Source of the DNA: Desulfoplanes formicivorans
Lineage (GTDB): Bacteria; Desulfobacterota; Desulfovibrionia; Desulfovibrionales; Desulfomicrobiaceae
NCBI RefSeq assembly: GCF_001748225.1
Contig: NZ_BDFE01000008.1
Coordinates: 206,244-270,243 of the forward strand
Direction: 5' to 3'
Length of the DNA: 64,000 nucleotides
Positions 1 to 10,312 of this stretch are shown here, in pieces. Made by a program: the position numbers and the translations under genes. The notes under the pieces are model-generated. The model had not been told where the DNA came from. It did no database searches and worked only from the letters and a program-made list of their open reading frames with translations. Positions within the stretch are counted from its first letter, which is position 1; the number at the start of each line of letters is the position of its first letter.

Positions 1-1374
1 ACTGACCTTGTCATTGTATCCCGAGGCTATTCGGCGAGCTCCGTGAATGGTGCCGCTATGGGCCGGTGGCAGATGGATGGAGACGCATGCATCATAGTAT
101 TTGAGCAAAAAGGAATACATGCGCTTGAACTGGGAAGGCGTGGGCTGAGAGGTCTTTATGGGGGTTTTGAAATCGCACAGCCTGGCATAGAAATCGTCCC
201 GGTGGATTCCCTGTTTGTCCAGATAGGTCTCGTTATCGCCGAACACGAGACTGTGATGGATGAAATGGATGTTGTATTTTTCGCACAAGTCCTGGGGAAT
301 ATCGCATCCCGTGTCCGTAACAATGGCGACGCGGGCCTTGTCCGAACGATGGGCGTCATGGTTTTGCTGTTCCATGTCGTCGATTTTCTGTTCGCGAAAT
401 TCCCCTTCCCGGGCCACGATTTTGAAGATATCGGCCGGGTGGTTGGTATGGATGTGCACTTTGGCCTTGGTGGAAGAACCTGCGACAATAAGGGAATCAC
501 CAAGGCCTTCGAGGTCTGTTCTCAGTTTGCGGATATCAATGCCTTGCCCTACAACAAGACATTCGGTGCAGTATCTGAATGGTGAATTTTCATGGTCGTC
601 AAAAAAGTCTTCGCCAATGAGCGGGAGGTTTGCTGAGGCCTGTTTCTGGGCGTTCTGCCGGGAGGCCGCCAAATCACCCTTTTCCATGAACGTGACAATG
701 CCTTCAAGCATGTACACAAATCCCTGAGCTCCTGCATCCACGACACCGGCCTTTTTCAGTGATGCCAGCTGTTCAGGAGTGCGATCCAGTGCCTTCTGGG
801 CCCAGTCCAGGGAGTCCCGAAGCAGTTCGTCAAAATCCGTTGTTTTCTTGCAATTTTCCCGGACCCTGTCTGACCATTCCCGGATCACGGTCAGGATGGT
901 TCCTTCCTTGGGTGATGAAATGGCTTCCTGGGCCCTTTGAGCGGCCACGTGGACGGCTTGCCCGAATCGTTCGGTGGTTACCTTGCGGTGATCCTTGAGT
1001 CCTTCGGCAAGGCCTTGGAAAAACTGGGCGAGAATGGCTCCGGAATTGCCTTTGGCACCCATGAGGGCGGAATCGGCAAGGGCATTGCTGACCCGATTCA
1101 GAGACTTGTCGATATTTTCTTTGGCTCGTTCGGCAATGCTTTTCATGGTCGCGGCCATGTTGCTTCCCGTGTCTCCGTCGGGAACAGGGAAGACATTGAT
1201 GGCATCAAGATGCTTCTGCATGGCCACGACCCAGTCAGCTCCAGCCACAATGGCTCGTTGAAGCCTGACTCCGTTCAGATACTTGATCTTTCCGAGGGCG
1301 GCTTCCATCTTTGCCGACGTGGTTTCGTCGTTTTCAGAGGAATGAGGCGTGTTGGGAGTTTCGTTGTCTGCCAA
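1..1374 (-). CDS. DhaL (DAK2) - DegV fusion protein, fatty-acid kinase type (partial, runs off left edge)
   Basis: An open frame reads leftward from 1374 to base 1 with no stop, so the C-terminus is missing (458 codons seen). The N-terminal ~250 residues look like a DhaL/DAK2 kinase domain: PVPDGDTGSN near residue 65 and GAKGNSGAILAQ near residue 105 are its nucleotide/metal-binding motifs. From about residue 347 the sequence VAIVTDTGCDIP begins a DegV domain, the fold that binds fatty acids in FakB. In Firmicutes FakA (DhaL) and FakB (DegV) are separate proteins that phosphorylate fatty acids; here both are in one chain. The start is a TTG at 1374 with AGGA 7 nt upstream, inside the last codons of serS; an in-frame ATG 22 codons later is the alternative. 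Probably co-transcribed with serS (gap 4 nt). The domain calls are firm; the substrate is inferred. Confidence 0.85.
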   Translation of the reverse strand, partial: MADNETPNTPHSSENDETTSAKMEAALGKIKYLNGVRLQRAIVAGADWVVAMQKHLDAINVFPVPDGDTGSNMAATMKSIAERAKENIDKSLNRVSNALADSALMGAKGNSGAILAQFFQGLAEGLKDHRKVTTERFGQAVHVAAQRAQEAISSPKEGTILTVIREWSDRVRENCKKTTDFDELLRDSLDWAQKALDRTPEQLASLKKAGVVDAGAQGFVYMLEGIVTFMEKGDLAASRQNAQKQASANLPLIGEDFFDDHENSPFRYCTECLVVGQGIDIRKLRTDLEGLGDSLIVAGSSTKAKVHIHTNHPADIFKIVAREGEFREQKIDDMEQQNHDAHRSDKARVAIVTDTGCDIPQDLCEKYNIHFIHHSLVFGDNETYLDKQGIHRDDFYARLCDFKTPIKTSQPTPSQFKRMYSFLLKYYDACVSIHLPPAHSGTIHGARRIASGYNDKVS

Positions 1375-1378
1375 TGTA

Positions 1379-2656
1379 CTATCCTGGGTAGATGATATCG
1401 GTTCCCCCCATGTAGGGGCGAAGGATGTCCGGGATGACGACGGAACCGTCTTCCCGTTGATAATTTTCGAGAATGGCGACCATGGTTCGGCCAACGGCCA
1501 GTCCCGATCCGTTCAACGTATGGACCAGGCGGTTTTTGGAACTGCCTTTGGGCCTGAACCGGATGTTGGCCCGTCTGGCCTGAAAGTCTTCGCAATTGGA
1601 ACAGGAGGATATCTCCCGGTATTTGTTTTGTCCAGGAAGCCACACTTCTATATCATAGGTTTTGGCCGCGGAAAACCCCAGGTCGCCCGTGCACAGGGTC
1701 ACCACCCTGTAATGGAGTCCGAGTTTCTGCAGAATGGCTTCGGCATGGCCAAGGAGAAGTTCGAGATCTTCATAGGAGTGATCCGGATGGGCGATCCTGA
1801 CCATTTCCACCTTGTCGAACTGGTGCTGCCGGATGATGCCTTTGGTATCCTTGCCGTATGACCCGGCTTCGGATCTGAAACAGGGAGTGAACGCGGTCAG
1901 CGCCGTGGGCAGATCATCCTCTTCGAGGATTTCATCCCGAAAGAGGTTGGTCAGGGGTACTTCGGCCGTGGGAATGAGATAGTAATCGCTCTGTTCCAGT
2001 TTGAACAGGTCATCGGCAAATTTGGGCAGCTGACCCGTGCCGAGAAGGGATGTCTTGTTGATGATGGCTGGAGGCATGACCTCGGTGTACCCGTGTTCCA
2101 GGGTGTGCACATCAATCATGAAGCTGGTCAGGGCCCGTTCCATGCGCGCGGCCCAATCCTTGAGCACCACGAATCGACTGCCCGTGAGTTTGGCCGCCCT
2201 GGGGAAATCAAGGCCTCCAAGAGCGGTGCCGATTTCCCAATGTTCCTTGGGAGTGAATGCAAACTCCGGCTTGTTCCCCCAGACCTTTTCCTCCCGGTTG
2301 TCGTTCTCGTCCCGGCCCACGGGAACGTCTGCGTGGGGCATGTTGGGGATGGTCAGCAAAAAGGCCTTGGTTGTCGCATCAACGGCCTTGAGCTCCTCAT
2401 CCAGCTGTTTGATGCGAGCGGATACCCCGGAGAGTTCCTTGAGCAGTTCCGAGGCGTCTTCCTTGTTGCGTTTTTTTTGGGCAACCTCGGCAGATGCCTT
2501 GTTCCGGAGGCTTTTGAGATCTTCCACCTCGGCCAAAAGTTTTCTTCGTCTGGAATCCGTCTCCAGAAAGGATTCGATGTCAATGGAAGCGTTCCTTGTT
2601 TTCAAGGCTGCGGCAACCTGGTCGACATGACCACGTACAAATTTGAGATCGAGCAT
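1379..2656 (-). CDS. serS: Seryl-tRNA synthetase
   Basis: Class II aminoacyl-tRNA synthetase that charges tRNA-Ser (and tRNA-Sec) with serine in the cytoplasm. The 425-aa length is normal for the family. It has the N-terminal antiparallel coiled-coil arm (roughly residues 30-105, rich in Glu, Lys and Leu), motif 2 ([15 protein letters not shown], near residue 265) and motif 3 ([18 protein letters not shown], near residue 385). I chose the ATG at 2656 because AGGAG lies about 9 nt upstream; a TTG three codons earlier is also in frame. The DhaL-DegV gene follows after 4 nt and probably shares the transcript. It diverges from groES. Confidence 0.97.
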   Translation of the reverse strand: MLDLKFVRGHVDQVAAALKTRNASIDIESFLETDSRRRKLLAEVEDLKSLRNKASAEVAQKKRNKEDASELLKELSGVSARIKQLDEELKAVDATTKAFLLTIPNMPHADVPVGRDENDNREEKVWGNKPEFAFTPKEHWEIGTALGGLDFPRAAKLTGSRFVVLKDWAARMERALTSFMIDVHTLEHGYTEVMPPAIINKTSLLGTGQLPKFADDLFKLEQSDYYLIPTAEVPLTNLFRDEILEEDDLPTALTAFTPCFRSEAGSYGKDTKGIIRQHQFDKVEMVRIAHPDHSYEDLELLLGHAEAILQKLGLHYRVVTLCTGDLGFSAAKTYDIEVWLPGQNKYREISSCSNCEDFQARRANIRFRPKGSSKNRLVHTLNGSGLAVGRTMVAILENYQREDGSVVIPDILRPYMGGTDIIYPG

Positions 2657-2746
2657 GAACGTCAACTCCTGGCGGGTAAGGCATGAGATCGGAGGAAAGG
2701 TGGGGTTCCATCATTCACTAAAAAATCATGATTGCACAAACAAGCA

Positions 2747-2781
2747 GGTGGCCTACCATGGGAAACGTGGAAAAGGCCACC
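2747..2781. repeat. 8-bp inverted repeat in the serS leader
   Basis: GGTGGCCT (2747-2754) and AGGCCACC (2774-2781) are perfectly complementary around a 19-nt loop. In the serS mRNA direction this would fold 90-130 nt before the start codon. There is no U-run and no recognisable T-box signature, so its role is unknown. Confidence 0.4.
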
Positions 2782-2981
2782 CGCAACACGGCCATTTTGT
2801 TTGCCCAAATATGGCGGTTTTGTCAAAAAAAATGTCGTTGAGGCAGGTGTCGATTTTTTGAAAAAAAGAAGAAAATGAAGGTTCGTTGAGTTTTTTGGCG
2901 AAATGATTAGTAATTATTGGCCTGGAGCTGGAAACAGGACACGACAGGTTGAAAAAAATGTTTGTTTTTTGAAAATAGCCC

Positions 2982-3009
2982 TTGAAATTTCCTTTGTGAT
3001 GCTTACAAT
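2982..3009 (+). promoter_or_regulatory. Sigma-70 promoter of groESL
   Basis: TTGAAA at 2982-2987 and TACAAT at 3004-3009 are separated by 16 bp. Transcription would start just before or in the CIRCE operator, the arrangement expected for an HrcA-repressed promoter. Confidence 0.7.
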
Positions 3010-3018
3010 CCGTTTCTG

Positions 3019-3045
3019 TTAGCACTTGAGTTAATCGAGTGCTAA
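3019..3045 (+). promoter_or_regulatory. CIRCE operator (HrcA site)
   Basis: TTAGCACTT, 9 nt, GAGTGCTAA. The CIRCE consensus is TTAGCACTC-N9-GAGTGCTAA, so 17 of 18 arm positions match. It lies 10 bp downstream of the -10 box and 43 bp before groES. HrcA is the heat-shock repressor that binds this element; hrcA itself is not in the window. Confidence 0.95.
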
Positions 3046-3087
3046 CAATCTTCGTTATCAATCAACCTTATTTTGGAGGAACAAACA

Positions 3088-3378
3088 ATGAAACTCAGAC
3101 CGCTTCATGATCGCATCCTGGTAAAACGGGTAGAGGAAGAGGAAGTAACCAAGGGGGGCATCATCATCCCTGACAGTGCCAAGGAAAAACCCATCAAGGG
3201 CAAGGTCCAGGCTGCCGGTCCCGGCAAAACCGCTGATGATGGCAAGCTCATCCCCATGGGCGTGAAGGAAGGCGACGAGGTTATTTTCAACAAGTACGCC
3301 GGTACCGAGGTCAAGATCGATGGCGAGGAACTCTTGATCATGCGCGAAGATGACATTCTGGCTGTTATCGAGGCATAG
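3088..3378 (+). CDS. groES: Co-chaperonin GroES (Cpn10)
   Basis: A 96-aa cytoplasmic co-chaperonin that caps the GroEL ring. It starts [14 protein letters not shown] and ends DDILAVIEA, both characteristic of Cpn10, and carries the flexible mobile loop ([14 protein letters not shown], near residue 25). GGAGGA ends 7 nt before the ATG at 3088; an upstream in-frame start at 3073 would run through the ribosome site and is not preferred. It is followed by groEL after 115 nt and controlled by the CIRCE element upstream. Confidence 0.98.
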   Translation: MKLRPLHDRILVKRVEEEEVTKGGIIIPDSAKEKPIKGKVQAAGPGKTADDGKLIPMGVKEGDEVIFNKYAGTEVKIDGEELLIMREDDILAVIEA

Positions 3379-3427
3379 CACTAAGAAGGAACTTCTGAAA
3401 ATGAAAGGTCGGCCCCATGGCAGTTGA

Positions 3428-5134
<1,707 letters not shown>

Positions 5135-5161
5135 GCCTGTTTGACCGTTTCTCGCTGATGC

Positions 5162-5207
5162 AATGCAAAAAAGCCGGTCCCTGCAAGGGGCCGGCTTTTT
5201 TGCATTG
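5162..5207. terminator. Bidirectional terminator between groEL and the flavoprotein gene
   Basis: The arms AAAAAAGCCGG and CCGGCTTTTTT, extended by AATGC/GCATT, form a long stem with A-runs on one side and T-runs on the other. It can end transcription of groESL (+) and of the convergent gene that stops at 5350 (-). Confidence 0.9.
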
Positions 5208-5349
5208 GTTATGAGAACTCTTGGTACAAACAGTGATCAGACTTGTTGCATGGCCGGGGCTGTACCTCATGGCCCTTCCTGCTTGATATCTCCTGTATGG
5301 TCTGAATCCCTCTCCAGGAGAAAACACCTGCAAGAGAAAGTGATTGTGA

Positions 5350-6456
5350 TCAGGATGCCGTGGACACAAGTTCCGGGGCACGCTTGAGGGCCTCGGCAAA
5401 CTCGCGCTTCAAACTTTCGAACAGCTCATGCACGGAAACAATCCCCTTGACCCGGGGGGCATTGGAGCCGGCAAAGGCAAAACCGTGCTTGAGATGTCCC
5501 TTTTTGGCATTCACCAGGGCCTTGGCGATGCAATACGGACTCTTGGTGTGATCACAGGTTCGTATGCAGTGGAAGGGACATTTGAAGGGTTTGCGCATGC
5601 CGTTTTTCACATCTTCCAGAAAGGTATTTCTGATGGCCCGTCCGGGCATGCCCACCGGACTCTGAATGATCTCCAGGTCTTCTTCCTTTGCATCGACCAT
5701 GGCCTGTTTGAAGGCCAGATCAGCATCACATTCATGGGTGGCCACGAATCTCGTTCCCATCTGTACGCCCGAAGCCCCGAGCTTGAGGAATTTGAGGATG
5801 TCTTCGCCGTCGTACACGCCGCCAGCCGCAATGACCGGTATCTGTTTTTCCTGTGTACGAAAGGGTGCCACTGCCCGGATAACATCCGGAAGCGTCTTTT
5901 CCAGGCAGTAGGCCGGGTCATCGATTTCTTCGGGTTTGTATCCCAGATGTCCACCGGCCTTGGGACCTTCGACAACGAACCCGTCGGGCAGATATTTGAA
6001 ACGGGAAAGCCATTTTTTGCAAATGATCTTGGCCGCCCGTCCCGAGGACACAATGGGCACCAGCTTGGTTTTGGTATCTGCGGAAAGGTATTTGGGCAGA
6101 TCCAGGGGCAGTCCTGCTCCGGAAAAAATGACGTCCGCCTTTTCCTTGATCGCAGTGGTTACCATGTCGCTGAAATTGTTCAGGGCGACCATGATGTTGA
6201 CCCCGATAATGCCCGAGGTCTTTTCTCGAGCCTTGCGGATTTCTCTGGTCAGTGCGCGGATGTTGGCCTGGCGGTAATGGGAACCGATATCCTTCTCGCA
6301 CATGCCGATCATGGCAGCAGCAATGACCCCTATGCCGCCTTCCCTGGCAACGGCCGAGGCCAGGCCGGACAGGGAAATGCCTACGCCCATGCCGCCTTGA
6401 ATAATCGGTATTTTGGCGATCACATCGCCGATCTTGAGTTCTGGAAGTAGTGTCAT
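5350..6456 (-). CDS. Nitronate monooxygenase / FabK-like FMN oxidoreductase with extra Cys cluster
   Basis: A 368-aa TIM-barrel flavoprotein of the nitronate monooxygenase (2-nitropropane dioxygenase) family, which also includes the enoyl-ACP reductase FabK. Family marks are IIQGGMGVGIS (residue ~16), VIAAGGVYDGEDI and GASGVQMGTRF (FMN phosphate site). An unusual feature is the C-terminal run C293-x3-C297-x3-C301-x7-C309 (CPFHCIRTC...YC), which could bind a metal or Fe-S cluster. The ATG at 6456 has AAGGAG 8 nt upstream. It is monocistronic and convergent with groEL. Substrate not known: nitroalkane detoxification and acyl-ACP reduction are both possible. Confidence 0.85.
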   Translation of the reverse strand: MTLLPELKIGDVIAKIPIIQGGMGVGISLSGLASAVAREGGIGVIAAAMIGMCEKDIGSHYRQANIRALTREIRKAREKTSGIIGVNIMVALNNFSDMVTTAIKEKADVIFSGAGLPLDLPKYLSADTKTKLVPIVSSGRAAKIICKKWLSRFKYLPDGFVVEGPKAGGHLGYKPEEIDDPAYCLEKTLPDVIRAVAPFRTQEKQIPVIAAGGVYDGEDILKFLKLGASGVQMGTRFVATHECDADLAFKQAMVDAKEEDLEIIQSPVGMPGRAIRNTFLEDVKNGMRKPFKCPFHCIRTCDHTKSPYCIAKALVNAKKGHLKHGFAFAGSNAPRVKGIVSVHELFESLKREFAEALKRAPELVSTAS

Positions 6457-6815
6457 GGTTGCGACTCCTTTGCCGGAAGTGGGGGCCGGCACGTTGTTCT
6501 GATTGAGCGTTCACTTAACTTGTTTGCCATGCTGTATCTGATATCAAGAATAGTCAAGCAGACAAATTAAGTGAATATTTAATATATCTGTTTTTATATA
6601 CCTGAAAACGAAAAGCGGGTCAAGCGGTTGGTCAAAAAACAGGGGAAACTGGGCGTGGGGAAATAACAGGCACAAGGCCTGGGTTTCCAGACCTTGGGTT
6701 GGCGGCAATGGATCCGGACAAAAGGAGGATCACGCACTCATGGCGGCGGGTTGCAAAAAGGGAAGGCATTATCACGTTCATGCCGGCCCTGGTCCGGATG
6801 GGCCAGGGGACGGTA
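6457..6815. other. Intergenic region with a spaced perfect inverted repeat
   Basis: Non-coding between cheV and the flavoprotein gene, both on the minus strand. TTCACTTAA (6510-6518) and TTAAGTGAA (6567-6575) are perfectly complementary, 48 nt apart, in an AT-rich block that probably holds the flavoprotein promoter. No convincing coding frame was seen. Confidence 0.5.
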
Positions 6816-7772
6816 TCAGCGCTGAAGATACTTGATGATGAGTTGTTCAGCGCGCATGGCCAATTCCTGGATTTCGGGTTTGGAGACCTGGTCGTCGGCA
6901 CCCACGGCCTCGCCCTTGTGCCGGAGGCGGTCCGTGATCAGAGAAGAGAACAGGATCACCGGAAGATGCTTGAGCGTGGGGTCGGATTTGATCCTTTTGG
7001 TCAGGTTCAGTCCATCGATTGTGGGCATTTCAATGTCAGAGACAACAACCTGGACCAGGTCGATGGGTCGGATGTCATGGGCTTGTGCCTGTTGCTTGAT
7101 CTGCATGAGCCTGTCCCAGGCCTGTTGACCGTTGTTGAGGGTCTCGACATCGAAGCGGGCGCGTTCCAGATACATTTTGAGCATGTTTCTGATCATGGGT
7201 GAATCATCGGCAACCAGGGCTCGGTAGCGGTTGGTCCGTTCGAGTTTGGGCAGGGGCTTGTTGCCGATATTCATGTCCGGATTAAGCTCGGCAATGATTT
7301 GTTCCAGATCGAGGAGAAAAATGATCTTGTTGTCGATGCGTACCACGCCTGTGATGGTATTGCTGGAAAATCCTTCCAGGTATTTGCTGGGGGGGGCCAC
7401 CTCATCCCATCCGATCCTGTGAATTCGATTGACTCCGGAAACGAGAAAGGCGTTCACGACATTGTTGAATTCCGTGACAATGGCCTTGGGGCTTGCGTTG
7501 TCGTGTTGCTTCTTGCGCAGCCATTTGTGCAGATCAATCAGCGGGATGATCTTTGAACGCAGATTGAAGGCTCCTTTGATGGCTATATGGTCGCTTTCGG
7601 GGAGCTCGATGATCCTGCTGGGAGCCTTGATGATCTCCAGAACCTTGGCCACATTGACACCGTAGTATCCCCGGTATGGTGCATCCTGGCCCGGGATGGT
7701 CTCATCAAGATAGAATTCTACGATTTCGAGTTCATTAGTGCCCGATTCGAGAAGAATACGTGATCGGTTCAT
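6816..7772 (-). CDS. cheV: Chemotaxis protein CheV (CheW-receiver fusion)
   Basis: A 318-aa cytoplasmic chemotaxis adaptor. Residues ~15-165 are a CheW-like domain (VNVAKVLEIIKAPSRIIELP, then GAFNLRSKIIPLIDLHKWL) that couples CheA to receptors. Residues ~185-318 are a response-regulator receiver domain starting RYRALVADDSPMIRN, with the phospho-acceptor Asp at ~246 in VVVSDIEMP and the conserved Lys in DQVSKPE. CheV is thought to dampen signalling when phosphorylated by CheA. Start set at the ATG 7772 (MNRSRILLESG), with a weak AAGG upstream; a longer frame begins at 7829. No other chemotaxis gene is near, so it appears to be a stand-alone transcript. Confidence 0.93.
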   Translation of the reverse strand: MNRSRILLESGTNELEIVEFYLDETIPGQDAPYRGYYGVNVAKVLEIIKAPSRIIELPESDHIAIKGAFNLRSKIIPLIDLHKWLRKKQHDNASPKAIVTEFNNVVNAFLVSGVNRIHRIGWDEVAPPSKYLEGFSSNTITGVVRIDNKIIFLLDLEQIIAELNPDMNIGNKPLPKLERTNRYRALVADDSPMIRNMLKMYLERARFDVETLNNGQQAWDRLMQIKQQAQAHDIRPIDLVQVVVSDIEMPTIDGLNLTKRIKSDPTLKHLPVILFSSLITDRLRHKGEAVGADDQVSKPEIQELAMRAEQLIIKYLQR

Positions 7773-8273
7773 AGGGGTGCCTTGTGGTCGACAGAGAGAA
7801 CATGTCGGTTGGGAGTTCAAAAAACTCAAGAAGATTTCGTGTGCTTGTCAACTGCCTGAAATTGGGACGTTGATCAATACGCATGAACACCAGGTTTTTG
7901 TGCGTACAAGGTGGTGTTCATGCGTATTACAGACCAGAGATTGACAAGGGATGGGCGTACGGTCTGTGCTGTTAGGAAAACCTCCTGGCGCTGTGAAAAC
8001 GGTGGTGCATCGGTTGTGAGTGGGGGGGAAGAAGCGGGAGGGTTTTGCATACACGCTATGGTCCGGCATCGGCGGTGATTGCATGTCTGTCAAGACATAT
8101 ATCAATAAACCCCGGAAGCTTAGCTTTGAAAGCCCTTTACAATTGGTTTTTATAGGATGATACATGATGAGAATATCTTAAATCTGATGATGTGTATTGC
8201 GAAAGGGCAGGGCATCATCCAAAGTATAGACAATGCCCATGCCGATTATGGGATGAAGAGAAAGGAGCAGACC
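7773..8273. other. Intergenic region between divergent cheV and the aldehyde oxidoreductase
   Basis: Divergent promoter region of 501 bp. It holds the large palindrome at 7876-7928 and an AT-rich stretch at 8090-8170 that is the likely promoter for the oxidoreductase. No gene was recognised. Confidence 0.5.
7876..7928. repeat. 17-bp perfect inverted repeat
   Basis: AATACGCATGAACACCA (7876-7892) and its exact complement TGGTGTTCATGCGTATT (7912-7928) flank a 19-nt spacer. It has no trailing T-run, so it is not an ordinary terminator for either flanking gene, both of which start rather than end here. A large operator, a cruciform or a repeat-family element are possible. Confidence 0.8.
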
Positions 8274-10007
8274 ATGGCACGAATACTTAGAATCAATACG
8301 CGGGAAAGGACGTATGAGTACCAGGATCTTGGCGAGTATGCCGGACTTGGCGGAAGAGCCCTGACTTCCAGGATGATTCTCAACGAGATTCCACCGACTT
8401 GCAACCCCATTGGACCGGATAACAAGTTGATTATTGCCACTGGTCTGCTTGCAGGAACCCTGGCAGCCAATTCCGGGAGAATTTCAGTGGGCGCCAAGTC
8501 TCCCCTGACGGGTGGCATCAAGGAATCCAATTCCGGCGGCATGGTTGCCCTCAAGATGGCCAAACTTGATCTGCTGGCCGTTGTCCTCGAGGACAAACCG
8601 ACCAGGGATGCGCCCCTGTGCACCATCAAGATCACCAAGGACGGCGTCAGCTTTGAAGATGCTTCGGATCTTGAAGGGGTCGGCACCTATGCGGCTTCGG
8701 AAAAACTTCTTGAAGCCCATGGCCAGAAAACCGGGGTCATGCTCATCGGTCCTGCCGGCGAAACCTGTCGTTTGGCGGCTTCCATTCAGTTTACCGATCC
8801 CAGGAAACGTCCTGCCCGGGCTGCAGGCCGTGGCGGACTGGGCGCTGTGATGGGGTCCAAGCGGGTCAAGGCCCTTGTGTTTGATGATGCCGGCGGATTG
8901 GGTTCTGAATATGCCGACAAGGCTGCCTTCAAGGAAGCGGCCAAGAGATGGGCCCAGATTCTTCGGGACCATCCGGTTACCGGCCAGGGGCTGCCTGCCT
9001 TTGGTACCTCGATCCTGGTCAATATCCTCAACGAGGCTGGCGCCCTGCCCACCAAGAATTTTCGTGAAGGCCGGTTCGACAAGGTTGCCGGGATTACGGG
9101 TGAGAAGATGGTTGAATACATGGAAGCCCGTGGTGGCAGGGTCAAGGAAGGGTGTCATCCCGGATGCATGATCCAGTGTTCCCAGGCCTATCATGACAAG
9201 GACGGGAACTATCTGACCTCCGGGTTCGAATATGAGACCGTGTGGGCGTTTGGAGCCAACAGCCTCATTGATGATCTTGATGCCATCGCCCAGATGGACC
9301 GTTTGTGCGATGATCTCGGTCTGGATACCATTGATGTTGGTAACGCCGTGGTTATGGCCATGGACGGAGGGGTTATCCCTTGGGGAGATGGTCAGGCGGC
9401 CATTAACCTGCTGAAAAGAGTCTACGATAAAAACGATTCCCTGGGCCAGATCATAGGCAATGGTACGGCCTTTGCCGGAGAGGCCTTTGGCGTGGAACGC
9501 ATTCCCGTTGTCAAACGCCAGGCCCTGCCCGCCTATGATCCCCGTTCGGTCAAGGGTGTTGGCGTGACCTATGCCACGACCCCCATGGGAGCTGATCACA
9601 CTGCCGGATACGCTGTCTGTCAGAATATTCTCAAGGTGGGTGGAGATATCGATCCCTTGAAGAGCACGAGCGACAATATCGAGGTTTCCAAAAATCTGCA
9701 GATTGCCACAGCCGCTGTGGACGCTACCGGTCTGTGTCTGTTTGTGGCCTTTGCGGTCCTGGATACCGAGGACTCGTTGGATGTCATTGCCAAGATGATC
9801 AGTGCCAAGTATGGGATTGACTTCAAGGCCTCGGATGTGGCTCCTGTGGGCATAGGCGTTCTCAAGGATGAATACGCCTTTAACGAGGCTGCTGGCTTCA
9901 CCAAGGCCCACGACCAGCTGCCCGAATTCTTCAGCAAGGAAACCCTGCCTCCGCACAACACCCGGTGGGAATACTCCATTGAGGATCTGCAGAAGGCCAA
10001 GGCGTAG
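8274..10007 (+). CDS. Aldehyde:ferredoxin oxidoreductase family protein (W/Mo-bispterin)
   Basis: A 577-aa enzyme of the AOR family, which oxidises aldehydes to acids with ferredoxin using a tungsten or molybdenum bis-pyranopterin and one [4Fe-4S] cluster. The N-terminal AOR domain (YAGLGGRALTSRMI, then GGIKESNSGG near residue 85) binds the pterins. Cys294, Cys298 and Cys302 (CHPGCMIQC) plus a late Cys near 488 (DATGLCLF) are the likely cluster ligands; the C-x3-C-x3-C spacing is that of the YdhV-like branch, not the C-x2-C-x3-C of Pyrococcus AOR. Start is the ATG at 8274 with AAAGGAG 7 nt upstream. It leads an operon with MoaD-like and ThiF-like genes. The physiological aldehyde is unknown. 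Confidence 0.92.
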   Translation: MARILRINTRERTYEYQDLGEYAGLGGRALTSRMILNEIPPTCNPIGPDNKLIIATGLLAGTLAANSGRISVGAKSPLTGGIKESNSGGMVALKMAKLDLLAVVLEDKPTRDAPLCTIKITKDGVSFEDASDLEGVGTYAASEKLLEAHGQKTGVMLIGPAGETCRLAASIQFTDPRKRPARAAGRGGLGAVMGSKRVKALVFDDAGGLGSEYADKAAFKEAAKRWAQILRDHPVTGQGLPAFGTSILVNILNEAGALPTKNFREGRFDKVAGITGEKMVEYMEARGGRVKEGCHPGCMIQCSQAYHDKDGNYLTSGFEYETVWAFGANSLIDDLDAIAQMDRLCDDLGLDTIDVGNAVVMAMDGGVIPWGDGQAAINLLKRVYDKNDSLGQIIGNGTAFAGEAFGVERIPVVKRQALPAYDPRSVKGVGVTYATTPMGADHTAGYAVCQNILKVGGDIDPLKSTSDNIEVSKNLQIATAAVDATGLCLFVAFAVLDTEDSLDVIAKMISAKYGIDFKASDVAPVGIGVLKDEYAFNEAAGFTKAHDQLPEFFSKETLPPHNTRWEYSIEDLQKAKA

Positions 10008-10037
10008 TTTCCGGCTAAACAGACCAAGTATGATTAC

Positions 10038-10064
10038 AAAAAGGCGGCCTTGGGCCGTCTTTTT
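10038..10064 (+). terminator. Intra-operon hairpin after the oxidoreductase gene
   Basis: AAAAAGGCGGCC, loop TTG, GGCCGTCTTTTT: 12 pairs (one G-T) ending in five Ts. It sits between the oxidoreductase stop and the MoaD-like gene, so it is probably a partial terminator that lowers expression of the cofactor genes relative to the enzyme. Confidence 0.75.
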
Positions 10065-10084
10065 AGTGCAGGAGGGATGTGCCC

Positions 10085-10312
10085 ATGCGCATAGAGGTGC
10101 AATGTTTTGCCACCTTGGCTTCCCACACTCCCCAGGGAGGGAGCATGGACGTTGTCGAGGGGACCACAATCGAAAAGCTTATCGAAATGTTGAACATTGA
10201 CAAAAACGAGGTCCGGTTGGTGTTTGTCAACGGGAAGAATCAGGCTGACTGGTCCTTCCGGATACACCCTGGGGACCGCATTGGCATTTTTCCACCCGTG
10301 GGGGGGGGATGA
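10085..10312 (+). CDS. MoaD/ThiS family sulfur-carrier protein
   Basis: A 75-aa beta-grasp protein (MRIEVQCFATLA ... DRIGIFPPVGGG) with the C-terminal Gly-Gly needed for adenylation and thiocarboxylate formation in molybdopterin synthesis. The ATG at 10085 is placed 8 nt after GGAGGG; the GTG at 10079 is too close to that site. It overlaps the ThiF-like gene by 4 nt, so the carrier and its activating enzyme are translationally coupled. Because it sits in the oxidoreductase operon it is probably a paralogue dedicated to the pterin of that enzyme. The terminal glycines are encoded inside a run of nine Gs (10300-10308). Confidence 0.88.
   Translation: MRIEVQCFATLASHTPQGGSMDVVEGTTIEKLIEMLNIDKNEVRLVFVNGKNQADWSFRIHPGDRIGIFPPVGGG

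Noticed and set aside
7930..8160. Possible molybdenum/tungsten cofactor riboswitch before the oxidoreductase
   Set aside because: The region has G-rich and hairpin-forming pieces, but I could not match it to the conserved core of that RNA. A covariance-model search would decide.
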